Positions 1 to 12,273 of a stretch of DNA of 64,000 nt are shown here, piece after piece (positions within the stretch are counted from its first letter, which is position 1; each line of letters begins with the position of its first letter). The notes below the pieces were generated by a model. That model had not been told where the DNA came from. It did not search any database and was given only the letters and a program-made list of their open reading frames with translations. Source of the stretch: Eublepharis macularius (taxonomy: Eukaryota; Chordata; Lepidosauria; Squamata; Eublepharidae); contig NC_072802.1 in NCBI RefSeq assembly GCF_028583425.1, forward strand, positions 16,873,926 through 16,937,925. The letters run 5' to 3'. Made by a program: the position numbers and the translations under genes.

Positions 1-835
1 TGCAAATATCTAAGAGCTTTTCACGTGATAGCACAAACAAATGATAATTGGTCTGATGCTCCATTGAATATTCATAGTTTCTATTGTATAACCTTCCAAT
101 TAGTAAAAAATTACGTTATACTCAAACTTGCAAAACAAAACTATAAATCTCTGAGAAGTGTCAGAAAAAGTTAAGTTGAGAGATCACTATTGGTTGCATT
201 TCTGATAGAGAAACATTAATCTTGATAGAGTCCACTATTATAATTAACTGTCAAAAGATTAAAGCACACCTGTTAGAATTACCTAACACAGAAAAAAAAA
301 CAGATGGTTCATGCAAAGTTTGAAAGTTCATCTAGAATACAAGTGCTTGGCCTAGTATTGCTCAGTATTGATTATTGTCATGTGCTTTTATCTATACTGG
401 TGCAACAATATGAACAGACAAAGTTGCCCTACGTTGGATTCACAACATCAGATCATCTAGCTTAGTGTTGTGCTTAACTGGGAAGGCTCTTCTCCAGCAC
501 CTGCTTCCTGAGATCCTGGAGATACGAGTGAGTGAACTTGGGACCTTCTTCATGCAGCGCCTGTGCCCTGCCACTGAGCTCTGTTCTTACCAGTTTCTCA
601 TCCGCTGGAAGATGCCTTTCAGAATCCTTCAATGTGTATGCTCAAGGTGATGGTATCTTTTATTACCAATTAAACTTTGAGTGCTCTAGCAGTCTGGCAC
701 AGGAGAGCACGCATCAGCTGAACTAGTCAGGATTGCTTCTAGAAACTGAGGGCATTTATAGCAGTAAAACTGAAATGAAACATAAGCGCAACATTGGATT
801 GAGAGTACAAAGTCAGCTGTGTGAAGCATGTCTTT

Positions 836-882
836 GCTCGCTCGCTCGCTCGCTCGCTCGCTCACTCACTCACTCACTCACT
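836..882. repeat. (CTCG)n/(CTCA)n microsatellite
   Basis: An uninterrupted tetranucleotide run changes register from CTCG units to CTCA units halfway along. It is a simple repeat; the switch fits a G-to-A change spread by slippage. Confidence 0.95.
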
Positions 883-951
883 GAGGGTTCATGCTTTTGA
901 AGAATCTGAATTTCTGAGACGGCTTGTAAGCTATTTGAGATCCAGTTGAGT

Positions 952-1165
952 CAAATGGTTAGACTGTAAGATTAGGACTGGGAGATCCAGACTTGATCCT
1001 CCACTTTGTCTTAGCAGCTTGGTGGGTGACCTTGGGCTCATCACACATTCTCCGCCTAACCTGTCTCCAAGAGTTGTTCTGTGGATGAAATGGAGGATGT
1101 TGTAAGTCACTTTGGGTCCCTTTTTGGGGAGTAAAGTGGGGTATAAATGAATTAGATACATAAAT
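952..1165 (+). mobile_element. tRNA-derived SINE, Sauria-type, diverged
   Basis: The left half has a degenerate B-box-like stretch (CTTGATCC) followed by the GGGTGACCTTGGGCTCATC segment seen in the better Sauria-type copies of this window. The right part has the GTAAGTCACTTTGGG and GTGGGGTATAAATGA tail. Copy is old: many substitutions and no clear target duplication. Confidence 0.7.
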
Positions 1166-1639
1166 ATCCCTTGAACTGTGTTTACAGAGAGGATTGTAAG
1201 TCTCCACTCTTGTATCCCTGTTCTTTGCTGCTCCTGTTCCATCACCCAGAACCATCTGAAGGTGTCTGGCTTCCTCAAGTGGTACCACTCTTTCTCCTTG
1301 CTGATCCTATACCAGGAACTGCCTCTAACGACTCCTTCCTCTTTGACTCCCATGAAATCCCTCCCTCTCTGTGAAGCCTCTGCCACAGGCTTCCTTCCCT
1401 ACTGAGACAAGCACAGTTATCCATGCTCTTATATCTAGAATAGAGTACTACGATGTTCTTTCAATGGGGGTGTCTTTGAAGACTATGCAGAGGGCCTTTC
1501 TCAGAGTGGGAAGCCAAAGCAGACAGCCAGAAGTCCTGCCGAGACAGGGCCCCAGCCATCCTTTTGACAAATGCCAGGAATACAAGAGTGGAGAATTGCA
1601 ATCCAGGAAAAGTTGGTGTTTACAGGCACTCCGTTAGGA

Positions 1640-1770
1640 AAATAGTAAAGAGTCCAGTAGCACCTTTAAGACTAACCAACTTTATTGTAGCATAAGCTTT
1701 TGAGAACCACAGCTGTTTTCGTCAGATGCAGTTACAGACTAACACGGCTAACTCCTCTGGGTCTATGTCC
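1640..1770. mobile_element. Dispersed repeat with inverted 5' part (same family as 8935 and 18299)
   Basis: Bases about 1648-1730 are the reverse complement of the unit ending in GAAAGCTTATGCTAC and GGTGCTACTGGACTC. Directly after them the sequence continues in forward orientation with ACAGACTAACACGGCTAAC. The copy therefore joins an inverted and a direct piece of one family. I cannot name the family with certainty. Confidence 0.7.
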
Positions 1771-2549
1771 ATTAGGAAAGGTTCCGTACATCCATTCAGC
1801 CATTACATCATGTTTGTCCAGTCACGTTGTAAACATAACTTTGTAAATAATGTGACTGGACATTCTGCTGGCCAAACAAGTACTCTCAGCTGTAAAATAT
1901 GGACAACTCATATAAATGCTTCATGATGTCCAGCCAACCAAAGGTCCCCTTAAAGAGAATCGCCAAGTGAGGGAGAAGGAGGGCAAAGTAGTGTCACTGC
2001 AGCCCCTTGAAGAGAAGGCTCCGCCTGATCCTTGAGATCACCAACCCATCCTAAATGCCCCCACCTAAAGCTAAAATCAGAGGATCAGAGGATTTTAGCA
2101 TTCCCCTTAAGTACTAGCACCCACTGCATTGCCTAGATAAACCTGTGCTATCCTCCTTGTTTTTCAGTCATGGATTGCCAAGGTCAAGCCAAGCTGAGGT
2201 CCTTTTTCATCTCCTCAGAATCCTAGAGCCTAAGAGAATATTACTTTTACATTTAGTATTGACAGCTTGCATTTACCACTTTTTGAGGGCAGGTTTCTGC
2301 TCAAGAGGAGACTGCTTTGACTGTGCTTGGGTGGGAAGGGGAAATAAAACTGGAGATGCCTTGAAAAGCATGGGGGACACTTCCTCCTCCAGATTATTTG
2401 AGGATGAGATTATCTCCCTTCCCTAAACTGTGTTTCAGTACTGAGAAGCCCATCTTCCACTAAAGCATAACTGAAAGCCTGATCCCCTATTATAATTGTT
2501 TTGCCTCTGTGACAAAATGGTTATCGACCCTGCGCAAAACTGTTGAAGA

Positions 2550-3757
2550 TTCTGGGTCTGTTTCCTCTGGCCCTGATTAGTACTTGAATGGGAGACCGCC
2601 AAGGAAGTTTGGGGTTGCTCCACAGAAGCAAGCAATGACAAACCACTTTTGAACATCTCCTGCCCTAAAAACCCTACAGGGTTGCCATAAATTGGCTGTG
2701 ACTTGACAGCACTTTCTTTTTTAAAAAAATTTTTATTGGTGAGTACATAGTTATTACATACACTCCCCATCATACCTAATTTATTTCAACCCCCAACCTT
2801 TCCCTCCCCCCTCCTTATAGACTTCCAACAGCTTTCCAACCCTTAACCTATCTTATTACTTAACTTATTTTCCATTAAATTCTTCTAAATCATATATGTA
2901 TTAAATCTCTTACTCTAAGCATATTCAAATTCTCTTATATATCAAATCCACTAATATATCCATTCTCTACATCACTGTTTAAACTGTATATTTTTGATAA
3001 AGTCTCTTAATAGTAATACTAGCTTAGGTTAATTAATAGCTAAATTTTCCCATTAATGGTAAAGTTACTTCTCTCTTCTATTTAAGAAATCACAAATTAA
3101 TAGTTCTCAAACCGCCACAGTCCTCCTTTCACATCCCATTTTTTTCTAGATATGGTTTCAATTTCCCCCAATCTGCAATATATTCTCCTGGATCAAGGTC
3201 TTTGAGTTTTCTTGTCATTTTATCCATCTCAGCCATGTACAGCAATTTGTAAATCCAATCTTCTGTAGTTGGTATTTCTTGTACTTTCCATTTCTGCGCA
3301 TATAAAAGTCTTGCTGCTGTAGTCATGTAAAATAACAATGTTCTGTACTGCATTGGGACATCTTCCATTCCCAAGTTCAGTAGCAGCAATTCTGGGTTCT
3401 TATTTATTTGGGTTTGCAAAACCTCATTAATTACTTCAATTATATCTCCCCAATATTGCTTAGCTACCTCACAAGTCCACCACATATGGTATAATGATCC
3501 TTCATGCTTTTTACATTTCCAGCATCTGTCTGACATATTAGTATTTCCTCGCGCAATTTTCTTTGGTGTTAGATACCACCTGTACATCATTTTATATACA
3601 TTCTCTTTAATATTTGTACAAGTTGAAATCTTCAGTGTATTTTTCCACAAATGCTCCCAAGCTTCCATTGTTACTTCTTTATGAAAATTTATTGCCCATT
3701 TCACCATCTGGACTTTTAACTGTTTGACTTGACAGCACTTTCCACCACCTCCAAAAC
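2550..3757 (+). mobile_element. 5S rRNA-derived SINE, split by an L1 insertion
   Basis: The head shows 5S rRNA internal-promoter-like sequence (GATTAGTACTTGAATGGGAG, then ACC). The body is the tail shared by the other 5S SINEs here (GACAAACCACTTTTGAAC, then CCTACAGGGTTGCCATAAA). It is interrupted after 2716 by L1 and resumes after 3742 with the CCACCACC end. The interrupting L1 is flanked by an exact copy of 18 SINE bases on each side. Confidence 0.85.
2717..3724 (-). mobile_element. 5'-truncated L1 (ORF2 C-terminus plus 3' UTR)
   Basis: On the minus strand the segment encodes the C-terminal ~200 residues of an L1 ORF2 protein. It aligns without difficulty to the full-length L1 at 44782-50889: KCWKCKKHEGSLYHMWW, NKNPELLLLNLGME and DWIYKLLYMAEMDKMTRKL are present. 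Near the end a one-base loss in an A-run shifts the frame, so it stops about ten residues early. The 3' UTR and an A-tail (read as T/A-rich at 2717) follow. An 18-bp target duplication, TGACTTGACAGCACTTTC, lies at 2699-2716 and 3725-3742. It is an ordinary dead-on-arrival L1, moderately young given the perfect duplication. Confidence 0.95.
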
Positions 3758-4615
3758 TGCGGAATTGTTGCCTGTTGAGAGGAACTCGTGTCACAATGTA
3801 GACAAAGTTCTTCTGAAATAAGGCGTAGGGCACAGACTAAAATATGACCGTACATCTGTCTTTCACTTGGTTTGTCCGGTGGCACCGTGCCTCTTGGCCT
3901 GCTTTCTTTAGTCTGTAAAGCCTTGTAGTCTCAATCTAGGAGCTGTAATTGTTGTTTTAGGAAGGAACTGTATCAAACTTGAATCTTCCTGAAATATAGT
4001 TATGGATGATGGAAGTCATCTTCAAGGGTTGATTCTCCAGGATAGGGAAGGACAAAACTGATACTGGCAAATGGGAACAAAGACACCCCCCAAATACTAG
4101 GAATTGTAGAAGGACACTGCAGTGGCTTAGTCTATGCGGCATCTCCTGTTATGATTGAGAGAAGGAGGTTGGCAGAGGAGAGCCAAGGCACTGTCACAAA
4201 GAGCTGCCTGCCTGCTTGGCTTGTGTGTTGCCAGGCTACCTGCTGAAGGGCTGGGCAGGAAGGAGTCATCATTTCAGGGGCTGAGGAGCAGCTGAAGACA
4301 TAATGTTGACGTGTTCATCTTCATGGGAGAGGGCTGGGGGCATCATGGCACAGCTGAGTCATCTTTTTTCTGTGTGTGTTTTGTATTACTATGTGAAGGT
4401 TGAATATTTACATCCACTGGCTTATATCCTGCCACTCTGCTCAGCGGAGTTGGAAGCCATCTTCTAGCCTAAGGAGCTGACCTATGTTGGGGAAGCCATT
4501 TCTGTCCAAGGAAGGCTCCTTAGGGTGGAGGAAGGCTTCCAACCGTGCAGTAAGATGCACGCTCCTGTTTTAAGCCAGAGACCCTTGACCAGTCAGTGCC
4601 ATCATATATGTGATG
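3758..4615. other. No gene seen
   Basis: Unique-looking sequence of mixed composition, with no repeat family, exon or RNA gene I can recognise. Open frames here are short and lack family signatures. Confidence 0.5.
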
Positions 4616-4820
4616 GTGGAAAGTTCTGTCAAGTCATAGCTAACTTATGGCGACCCTTGCTGGGGTTTTCAAGCCAAAACACACACAGAGGTGGTTTGTC
4701 ATTGTCTGCCTCTGAAACCCAGGTCTTCTTTGCACAACTCCCATCCAATTTCTAACCAAGGTCGACACTTCTTAGCTTCTGAGATTTGACAAGATCAGGC
4801 GTGCCTGGGCTATCTACATT
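4616..4820 (-). mobile_element. 5S rRNA-derived SINE
   Basis: In reverse orientation the tail comes first (CTAACTTATGGCGACCC, then GGTGGTTTGTCATTGTCTG). The 5S-like head follows as the complement of GATGGGAGT and of GAAGCTAAG. Diverged; target duplication not resolved. Confidence 0.8.
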
Positions 4821-6249
4821 AATGCATAAGTTTATGGAGCTTTAAAGGAAGCAGTATGCATCATTTTTTGTTTCTTTTTATCTATTTCGTATCTGTTTAT
4901 TTTTATGAAGTTCTGTATGTTCAGGTACAGGAAAAACTTACTTCACAGCATTTTTTTGGCAGTCAACTAAATATGTCTAGATTCATGTAAGAATAAACTA
5001 TGCCATGCAGTAGGCTCTCTAGCTCTATGCTGCTTCCGTTTAAACTTTTTGTTGTTGTCTTATAAACGGTAAACAAGATTTCACATTTTAAAAAAATCTC
5101 AAATATAGGAGGTCACTTATCACTTTCATAAATACGCCATATTCACGATAGATCGTAAAGCAGGGAAATTGCATCGGAAGACATAACACTTAGGTAGAAC
5201 AATAAAAAGTGCATTTTCCAGGGGGCTGCATAATATAAGATTCATTTTCTGTATAAGAGACAAAAGTATACCACTTAGTGTGGAGGGAACGCATCAAGTT
5301 TGGTCAGTCCCCTGGGGAGCTGATTTTGATAGATGAATGTTTCCATAGTTACCCAGGCACACGCCCTCCCAATGCCGAGTTGCTAAGCTTGGATGTCTTT
5401 TTGGTTCTGTATAGAATTCCTCACTTGTACTGCTTTATGTTCCTCTCAAAGCACATACCAACAGTTGAAACGCTGGGATAAGTATTTGCATTCTGCATCC
5501 CTGCGGTCACCAACAATTCTATAGGCTTTGCCAATAAAAGCCCTTTTTTTTGTTCACCTTTTTATTCACATGCTTTTAGTTTTGATCAGAAACCCTTAAA
5601 ACCCGAAGTAAAAACATCTAGCATTCTAGGGGTGCAGGTTTTTTCCTTTTAAAATAGAGAACAAAAAAGCAATATATCTGGCATTTCCCCCCAACCTTGA
5701 TATAACTGGTATATCTTTACAAAAGAATGGAAAAGATCATACGGGAAAATTGCAGCCACGTTCGCACTGAGGTCTTGCATTCATGGAATCTGAATATATT
5801 CTAAAAAGATGACAACAATATTTAATCTTTTAAAGCACGCGTTTCTGTAGTGAAGAAATATGTAGCATTTAGGTCACAGTAGATGGTCTCTGCCTTATTC
5901 TAGCTTAATTTAAACCATAGAGGCCTGTTTTTTCTTCCAGTGCTTCACACAGGAACGTTAAGCAAGAGCAGGCTCTGAGCATGTATGAAGAGCCGCTTTC
6001 AACTCATTGCAAAAAAGGAAAAATTGCTCGGCAATTAGATGCACAGAAAGGCTGTTCCAGACAGGCACCGCAATTCCTTCAAATGTCACCAGCTTGCAAA
6101 TCACAACCCTTTGCTGTTCAATCCATTACCAGTGACATGACCCCAGCGCAGGAAAAGATGGAAGGTGACTCAGACTCCTTCTTGAAGAGGCAAAGATTTT
6201 GCATTCATCTAAGAGAGGAGCAGTAATTGCCAATCCCTGGGCCATGAGA
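4821..6249. other. No gene seen
   Basis: AT-rich, unique-looking sequence. No repeat family, splice-bounded exon or RNA gene was recognised. Confidence 0.5.
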
Positions 6250-6303
6250 AGACCTTTGGGAGATGGGCTGTCTCTCAGACCTTTGGGAGATGGGCTGTCT
6301 CTC
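6250..6303. repeat. 27-bp tandem duplication
   Basis: Two identical head-to-tail copies of a 27-bp unit beginning AGACCTTTGGGAGATGGGC. Identity of the copies points to a recent local duplication. Confidence 0.95.
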
Positions 6304-6417
6304 AGATCCCTCTGAATTTCCAATTTCTGTTTTATAAGAAAGTAACTTTCTAGACTGTTCTGTGAGTAGGGAGGTGTAGCAACAAGTGCACTGGCAGTAT
6401 TCTTCCATTACGTATGT

Positions 6418-6608
6418 CGGTATGTATGTGCCATCCAGTCACAACTGACTTACAGTGACCACAGCAAGGGGCTTTCAGGGCAAGGGAGAAGCAGAGGTGG
6501 TTTGCCTCTGTCTTTCTCATCCTCTGCACAGTCTTCCTTGCTACTCCATCCAAATACTGACTCTGCTGAGCGTCTGAGATCTACCAAGCTCGTTCTATAT
6601 CATGCCTC
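6418..6608 (-). mobile_element. 5S rRNA-derived SINE, diverged
   Basis: The tail motif (CAACTGACTTACAGTGACC and GGTGGTTTGCCTCTGTC) is followed by a decayed complement of the 5S head (CTCCATCCAAATACT, GAGATCTACCAAGCT). Reverse orientation. Confidence 0.7.
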
Positions 6609-7365
6609 CTTCCATTCTTCCAGTTAGTAATGAGTAAACCTTTCCTGCCTTTTAAGAATCTGGCCAAGGTGTGTGAGGGTCATAAGAATAACAGGCACTT
6701 CAGCGCCCCCCTCCCCCCAATTTTAAAAATGTTCATTTCACTTTATTATTGAATACAGTGAAATAACTTTACATGTATTTGGCTACTTGTACTTGGATTC
6801 TGAGTTGTCTGCAATGATTCCTGTGTCCCTTGGAATCCCTTGCTACGAATTTTTGCCTGTCGTCTGGGGCAGCAACCAAGTCTTGGCTAGGCACGAAAAA
6901 GATTCCAGCCGTCGTGCTGTTTGCAAAAGGAAGCAGGAAGCAAATGCATGAGGACCAGAAACACAATCCATCCTGCACAGCAGTTTGTTTGATTTTTCAA
7001 TAAGGGCTAGGATTCTAACTGTACAGTAGACCTGGAAAGGAGCTGCAGCGTTCCAGGCAGTAATGTCAGAATCCTAAATTAGGAGAGGTTGGGGTGAGAT
7101 TAATTTCCAAGCACTGCAGTTGTGAAGGTGGCTCTGCTCCATCGCCTGCTGTGGGAGGGGGAGGGGAAATGAGGTTCTTGAGTTAGCACACCAGCCTCCC
7201 ACTCCTATCAGGCCAGCATGCTTGGATCTTGCGTGGTCAACTATGAGACAGTTTCTAGACTGGAAAAGTTCAGTGCTGGATCAAGTTCCTTGTTTGTTTA
7301 AAAAAAGAAATACAGGAATGGGAGTTGAAAAGGTTTAAAACATATTAGGATTCTTTTGAGATGTT

Positions 7366-7648
7366 AACAACAACAACAACAATCAAATTATATACCGCCC
7401 TTTTGGACAACTTAATACCAACACAGCGGCTTGCAAAGTGTGTTATTATTATCCTCGTGACAATTACCATGTGAGATGGTGGGGCTGAGAGAGTTCTGGA
7501 AGAGCTGTGATTGACCAAAGATCACCCAGCTGGCTTCAAGTGGAGGAGTGAGGAATCAAACCCAACACTCCAGATTGGAGTCCTGCCACTCCAAATGGTG
7601 AGCCCAAATGGCTATACCACTACACTAACCACTACACCAAGCTGGTTC
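7366..7648 (-). mobile_element. Sauria-type tRNA-derived SINE
   Basis: Read on the minus strand it begins with the AGCTTGGTGTAGTGG head. It then has the complement of GGAATCAAACCC (a B-box, GGTTTGATTCC), the CAGCTGGGTGATCTTTGG segment, and ends in a (GTT)n tail seen as (AAC)n at 7366-7382. Confidence 0.9.
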
Positions 7649-8068
7649 TGCACATTGTAAAGTTCCAAAGATCAAACTGGCTGGTAATCTCAGATCTCTG
7701 TCAAGTTTTGGAAATCAGATTACACGGTTGCACAGCCCTGGTTAGATCAGGGCTTCACAGGGAACCAAGAGGGGTTGAACCTGTGCAGTTACTGCTGCTT
7801 TAAAGTGCAAGAGACAGCTTTCTCTTCTATGCTGGTCATTTTTTTTTTTTTTAGAGAACTATATTAAGGGGGAGGGAGTTGATTTTAAATCCATGTGAAA
7901 GTTAAAATTCCTCCCCGAATATCCTCAATTTTAGCTGGGGTTGCCCTTATATGTTAGTTTATTTGCTTAATTTATCACCTGCCTTTCTCACTTAGATTCT
8001 CGGCAAATTACAGAATTATAAAAACCAACACCATACATAAAATAAAGAATACAATAAAACGGAATTTA

Positions 8069-8331
8069 GGCTGTGTCCACACATCCTTAAACGGATGGCT
8101 CACAGAACCTAATGATGTCTCCATTTGCAAAATGTTTGTGAGCCGTTTGGCTTCCATTTTCTCAGTGCCTTTTTCTCAGACCACAGAAAGTGTGTTCCCA
8201 GAAAAAGTGCTGAAAAAACAGAAGCCAAATGGTCTGCAACCATTTTGCAAACGGAGATGTCTGGATTCCTGGGGGAAAGCCGCCAGTGTTCTGTGAGTGG
8301 GCCGTCCCTTTAAGGGCAGGTGGAAACTGCC
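8069..8331. mobile_element. Non-autonomous TIR element, Harbinger-like
   Basis: The ends are inverted: GGCTGTGTCCACACATCCTT at the left, and the complement of GGCAGTTTCCACCTGCCCTT at the right. Both sides are flanked by TTA (8066-8068 and 8332-8334), the 3-bp duplication typical of PIF/Harbinger elements. The interior has partial self-complementarity (TTTGGCTTCCATTTTCTCAG against CTGAAAAAACAGAAGCCAAA). No coding capacity. Confidence 0.75.
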
Positions 8332-8716
8332 TTACACCATTAGGCAATTAAAAATATGATACAGTTGCTTTACCATTAGAGAAGAATGAAATAAAAACAG
8401 TGCAATATATCTAATCAAGAACGCAGTGGTGAGGAGGGGAGAAAACTGCTGATAAGTTTTCACAGACCATAAAAGCGGCAACTCCATTCTCAATATTAAA
8501 AAGTGCCCTATTTGAGCAAGCCTGGTTTTACCACACATGTATTCCCTTTATAAAAAGGAGGACCCTTTAAACAGCTCTGTTTTTATATGTTCTGTGAAAC
8601 AGAAGAAGTGTGGGAGCTTTCTGGACCTAATAGCTGCAGTTGAAGTTTAGAAAATGCCATGAGAGTCTTCTTGACCCAGATCTCCCGAGTATCTCCTGTT
8701 TTGATTCTTAACATTT

Positions 8717-8739
8717 GTGTGTGTGTGTGTGTGTGTGTT
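8717..8739. repeat. (GT)n microsatellite
   Basis: About eleven uninterrupted GT units; a simple dinucleotide repeat. The open frames rich in Cys/Val or His/Thr here are artefacts of it. Confidence 0.95.
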
Positions 8740-8934
8740 GGACTCACAACTGGGGCAGAAAAAAATGCACGCTGGACAAGATTGAAAGGCATTGGTTCAC
8801 TGCTCTGAATTCACCTTCCTCTGGTCTGCTTTTTGTTTGGCAAGGTGGGGACAGAGTTTGGGCTCAGTTGCACATCTTTGTGTGTAATTCATATTTCACC
8901 TCTCAATATTTCAGCATCACGATCACATCCCCAG

Positions 8935-9088
8935 ACAGATGCGTCTTTGTCAGATGCATCTGAGAAAGAGAGCTGTGGTTCTTGAAAGCTTATGCTACAA
9001 TACAGTTGGTTAGTCTTAAAGGTGCTACTGGACCCTTTACTATTTTGCAACTACAGACTAACACAGCTAAGTTCTCTGGATCTACCCC
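8935..9088 (+). mobile_element. Dispersed repeat with hammerhead-like core
   Basis: Contains the unit TGCATCTGAGAAAGAG ... CTTGAAAGCTTATGCTAC, then GGTTAGTCTTAAAGGTGCTA, then CTACAGACTAACACAGCTAA. The same order recurs at 18600-18760. Family not named with confidence; see findings for the ribozyme-like fold. Confidence 0.75.
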
Positions 9089-10117
9089 CCAAAATCCGTG
9101 GCTCATTGTCAGAACATTATTTTCTTTTGTAGAAGAGGATGGACAAAAATGAATGCATTTAAACAGATCCCCAAGTTTATTTCTGTGCTCTCCTTGGAAG
9201 CAGATAGATCCATTTATTGAGCTAATTTATTAAGTGTAAAGGACTGCTGGCTCTTTGCTAAAATAGTTCTCTTGAGCTGCTTCAAACGTATAGCCACTAA
9301 AGAGCTGCCTGGTGACATCTTACATTACACAGCCCCCCCCACCCGCCCCTGCCCCGGTAAATCAGAGTTGAAAAGCAAAATGCATCATTGTGATTTCTAA
9401 TGTACCTTTTGAAGACTTTGTATTCATCTGCATGTCAAAGGTCAATCACACACATTTTTCTTGCTTTGCCTCTCTAAAATATAATAAGCATTTTTTATGT
9501 TAAGTCATTTATAATCTGAACAGGCATGTACTCCGTCCTTCCCCCCCATATCTTCCCTTCCAGTATTCTCAGGGCATTGTGAAGGTCAGTTTCCCCATCT
9601 CTCTCTGCTTCTGCCCTCTCCTCTTCTCGCTCTCAACATTCTGTACCTCTTGGCACATGCCCAGTCGCCTTTATGCTATTTTTGAGGCATTCCTTTTTGG
9701 TTAACATCCACATTAGTATTTTGCTGCATTCCTCAGGAGTGTGTAGAATCCTCTACCTGTCTATGGATGATGTGCTTTTGTTGCTTTCATAATTGGTACT
9801 AGCCGCTCCATAGTGATTGCTTGTATCTTTCATGTAAACTGCTAGATTACCCAGTCATTTTGCAAAAAAACCCCAGAAATGTTCAAGAGGATATTATTAT
9901 AAAGGGATTAGAACTCTAGTACAGTGGAACAGCCCGGGAGGATGCTTTGATAAGGGAATAGGTTTGTAGTCTATCATAGTGTTTATTGTCCGTATCGCCT
10001 TGTTTTTTACTTCATTGTAATCCACTTTCCTCATTATGGTATGTCATGCCTTGGACAGCTTTTTGTTTTGTAATTCTATAATGCTAGTCCTTGTGCATTG
10101 TTTATTGGATGTCTTAG
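9089..10117. other. No gene seen
   Basis: Unique-looking sequence with C-runs near 9334 and 9541. No exon, RNA gene or repeat family recognised. Confidence 0.5.
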
Positions 10118-10120
10118 GCT

Positions 10121-10366
10121 GGCCGTTTCCACATAGCCTTAAGGGGATGGCACAATAACAGAACACTGGCGACATCTCCGTTTGGCTTCCGTTTTTTCGC
10201 CACCTTTTCTGGGACCATGGAATGTGTGTTCCCAAAAGAGGTGCCGAAAAAATGGAAGCCAGATGGCCTGCAGCTGTTTTGCAAATGGAAACATCTGGAT
10301 TCATGAGGAAAAGCCCCCAGCATTTGGTGAGTAGGCTGCCCTCTTTAAGGGCGTGTGGAAACGGCC
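10121..10366. mobile_element. Non-autonomous TIR element, Harbinger-like
   Basis: The left end GGCCGTTTCCACATAGCCTT and the right end (GTGTGGAAACGGCC) are inverted copies. They are flanked by GCT on both sides (10118-10120 and 10367-10369), a 3-bp target duplication. The interior resembles the element at 8069 (GACATCTCCGTTTGGCTTCC near the left, AATGGAAGCCAGATGG near the right), so the two are related. No coding capacity. Confidence 0.8.
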
Positions 10367-10401
10367 GCTGTCTGAGTTAATTTTATATATATAACCACCT
10401 T

Positions 10402-10638
10402 AACAACAACAACATTCAATTTATATACTGCTCTTCGGGACAACTTAATGCCCACTCAGATCGGTTTACAAAGTATGTTGTTATTATCCCCTAAAGTATG
10501 TTATTATTATCCCCTGTGAGGTGGGTGGGGCTGAGAGAGCTCCAGAGAGCCGTGACTTGCCCAAGGTTATCCAGCTGGCTTCAAGCGAAAGAGTGGGGAA
10601 TCAAACCCGGCTCTCCAGATTAGAGTCCCGCGCTCTTG
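10402..10638 (-). mobile_element. Sauria-type tRNA-derived SINE
   Basis: On the minus strand it has the head, a B-box (complement of GGAATCAAACCCGG), the GGGCTGAG/CTCAGCCCC segment, the TAAACCGATCTGAGTGGGC segment and a (GTT)n tail. Inside, a short stretch around AAAGTATGTTATTATTATCC is duplicated in tandem. Confidence 0.92.
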
Positions 10639-11866
10639 AGTCTGAGTAAGAAAGCTAGGCTATAAACAAAGTAAATAAATAACTAAATAAAAATTGGCTT
10701 AATTGTATAATGTAATGTATAGATTCCTCCCTCTCCCCAAATAACAATGGCTGGTTTGCTTCTGTCTTTGGTCATGTAAGTTAGAATGCCGTCTGCCATT
10801 TAAAGATGCTTCTTTTGATAGGTACATGGGTATTTTTTTTCCCTTCTGCTCTTTTCCTGGCTCCCCCCAGTTGTTATTACTTGCAAAGCTGGTACCGTTG
10901 CAGGTTCCACTGCAGTGTTCAAAAGATCCCCCTAAAATCACAAGGTGTGGAAACGGAAAGGGAGGCGCCTGAGTGATGACATCACAGCCATCAGAATCAT
11001 GCTGGGATGTGCTTATGCCAAATGCGAAGTGACTGACTTGCCAAGAGCAGGCGGCAGCAGCCAAGCCGACTGGATGTTGCTGTGGCAAAAGCTTGCACTC
11101 CCTTTCCAGTAGCCCCTGTTATAGATAGACTGATTCGCCCCGGCTTACCCAAAGGCTCACAGAAGCCTAGCGAGATTAAGAAGCATTCTATCAAACGAAA
11201 TGACGTGCCTGGTGCATGAATTCAATCTTGTACAGTAGAACGAACAATCTTGTGGTGGTGAAGCATCGCTGCAATCCATGTGTGGGGAAGAGGAGGAAAT
11301 AAATGAAAGAAGCAGGAGAGGAGGCAAGAGAAGAAGAGTAAACCCAGGCTCGTAAACTGATGGCATTAGAAGCTGTAGTCACTATCTTAACCCCCCCCCC
11401 CCCAAGAATGTAAGCATTGCTCCTTGGCAATGGGAACTTTTGGCCTGGAGTTCCTTAATTCACAGATGAAAAAGGCACACCTCCCTCACCATATTATGGC
11501 ACAGGCTGAGACCCTGCCGGTTGTGCATATGTACACATGCCTGCCTAGCTGCACATCTTTCTTACGACTTGGGCAGAGGCTATGTATGGAAGAGAGGGTT
11601 GGGATGTTTTTCTGGCCCTGCCCCAGCCTCCATACGTTAATCTGAAGTGCACAGAACTTCACCTTGGTCTGTGTGATCTTTCGCCTACAAAAATATAGAT
11701 TGTGTGGACTGAAGCCGTGCACAATTTTGGATGAATCTGTGGAAGTTGGAGATAGGGCTCGATCTTGATCTGTGCCTTCCCTGTGTATATTGACGGTGGA
11801 ACCGTGAATACTGTGAACACAAGGATAGTGTGTGCATGAACAAGAGGTGTGCATTGGAGTACAGAA
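10639..11866. other. No gene seen
   Basis: Unique-looking sequence with a 13-base C-run near 11391. Several minus-strand open frames occur, but none shows a family motif or splice context. Confidence 0.5.
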
Positions 11867-11910
11867 TTTTTTACCTTTTTACCTTTTTTACCTTTTTTAC
11901 CTTTCTTTTA
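11867..11910. repeat. (ACCTTTTTT)n low-complexity tandem repeat
   Basis: Four to five units of ACC plus a T-run of variable length. A slippage-type repeat. Confidence 0.9.
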
Positions 11911-12189
11911 TCAGCAAACAGTTTTAATCGCCATATTGTAGAGACAAACAACTAGGTGAAATTATTTTCTTGGTGGATACGAAGTGTTGCAAGACCTCTT
12001 TCAACACTTCCTTGCCTCTTGTAACAATGCAGAATCTTCATGCAATGCTGTGAGCTTTGGCCTCACTTCCTCATTTATTTGTGCAGTGTAGATTTACATA
12101 CTAAAATTGAGAATTACTTATTGCATGGACATTTGTGTATTAAACAGCTACTCAAGCCATTGCTGCAATGTCCAAGGTCTTTTAAACTC

Positions 12190-12269
<80 letters not shown>
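12190..12269. repeat. (GT)n(AT)n compound microsatellite
   Basis: About twelve GT units run directly into about 27 AT units. The long AT tract is self-complementary and likely to be length-variable and hard to assemble. Confidence 0.97.

Positions 12270-12273
<4 letters not shown>

Noticed and set aside
836..882. CRISPR-like or regulatory tandem array
   Set aside because: It is a simple tetranucleotide repeat with no spacers.
3129..3833. A 234-residue minus-strand open frame as a gene
   Set aside because: Its C-terminal part is L1 ORF2 and its N-terminal part is SINE and flank; the L1 is 5'-truncated with an 18-bp target duplication.
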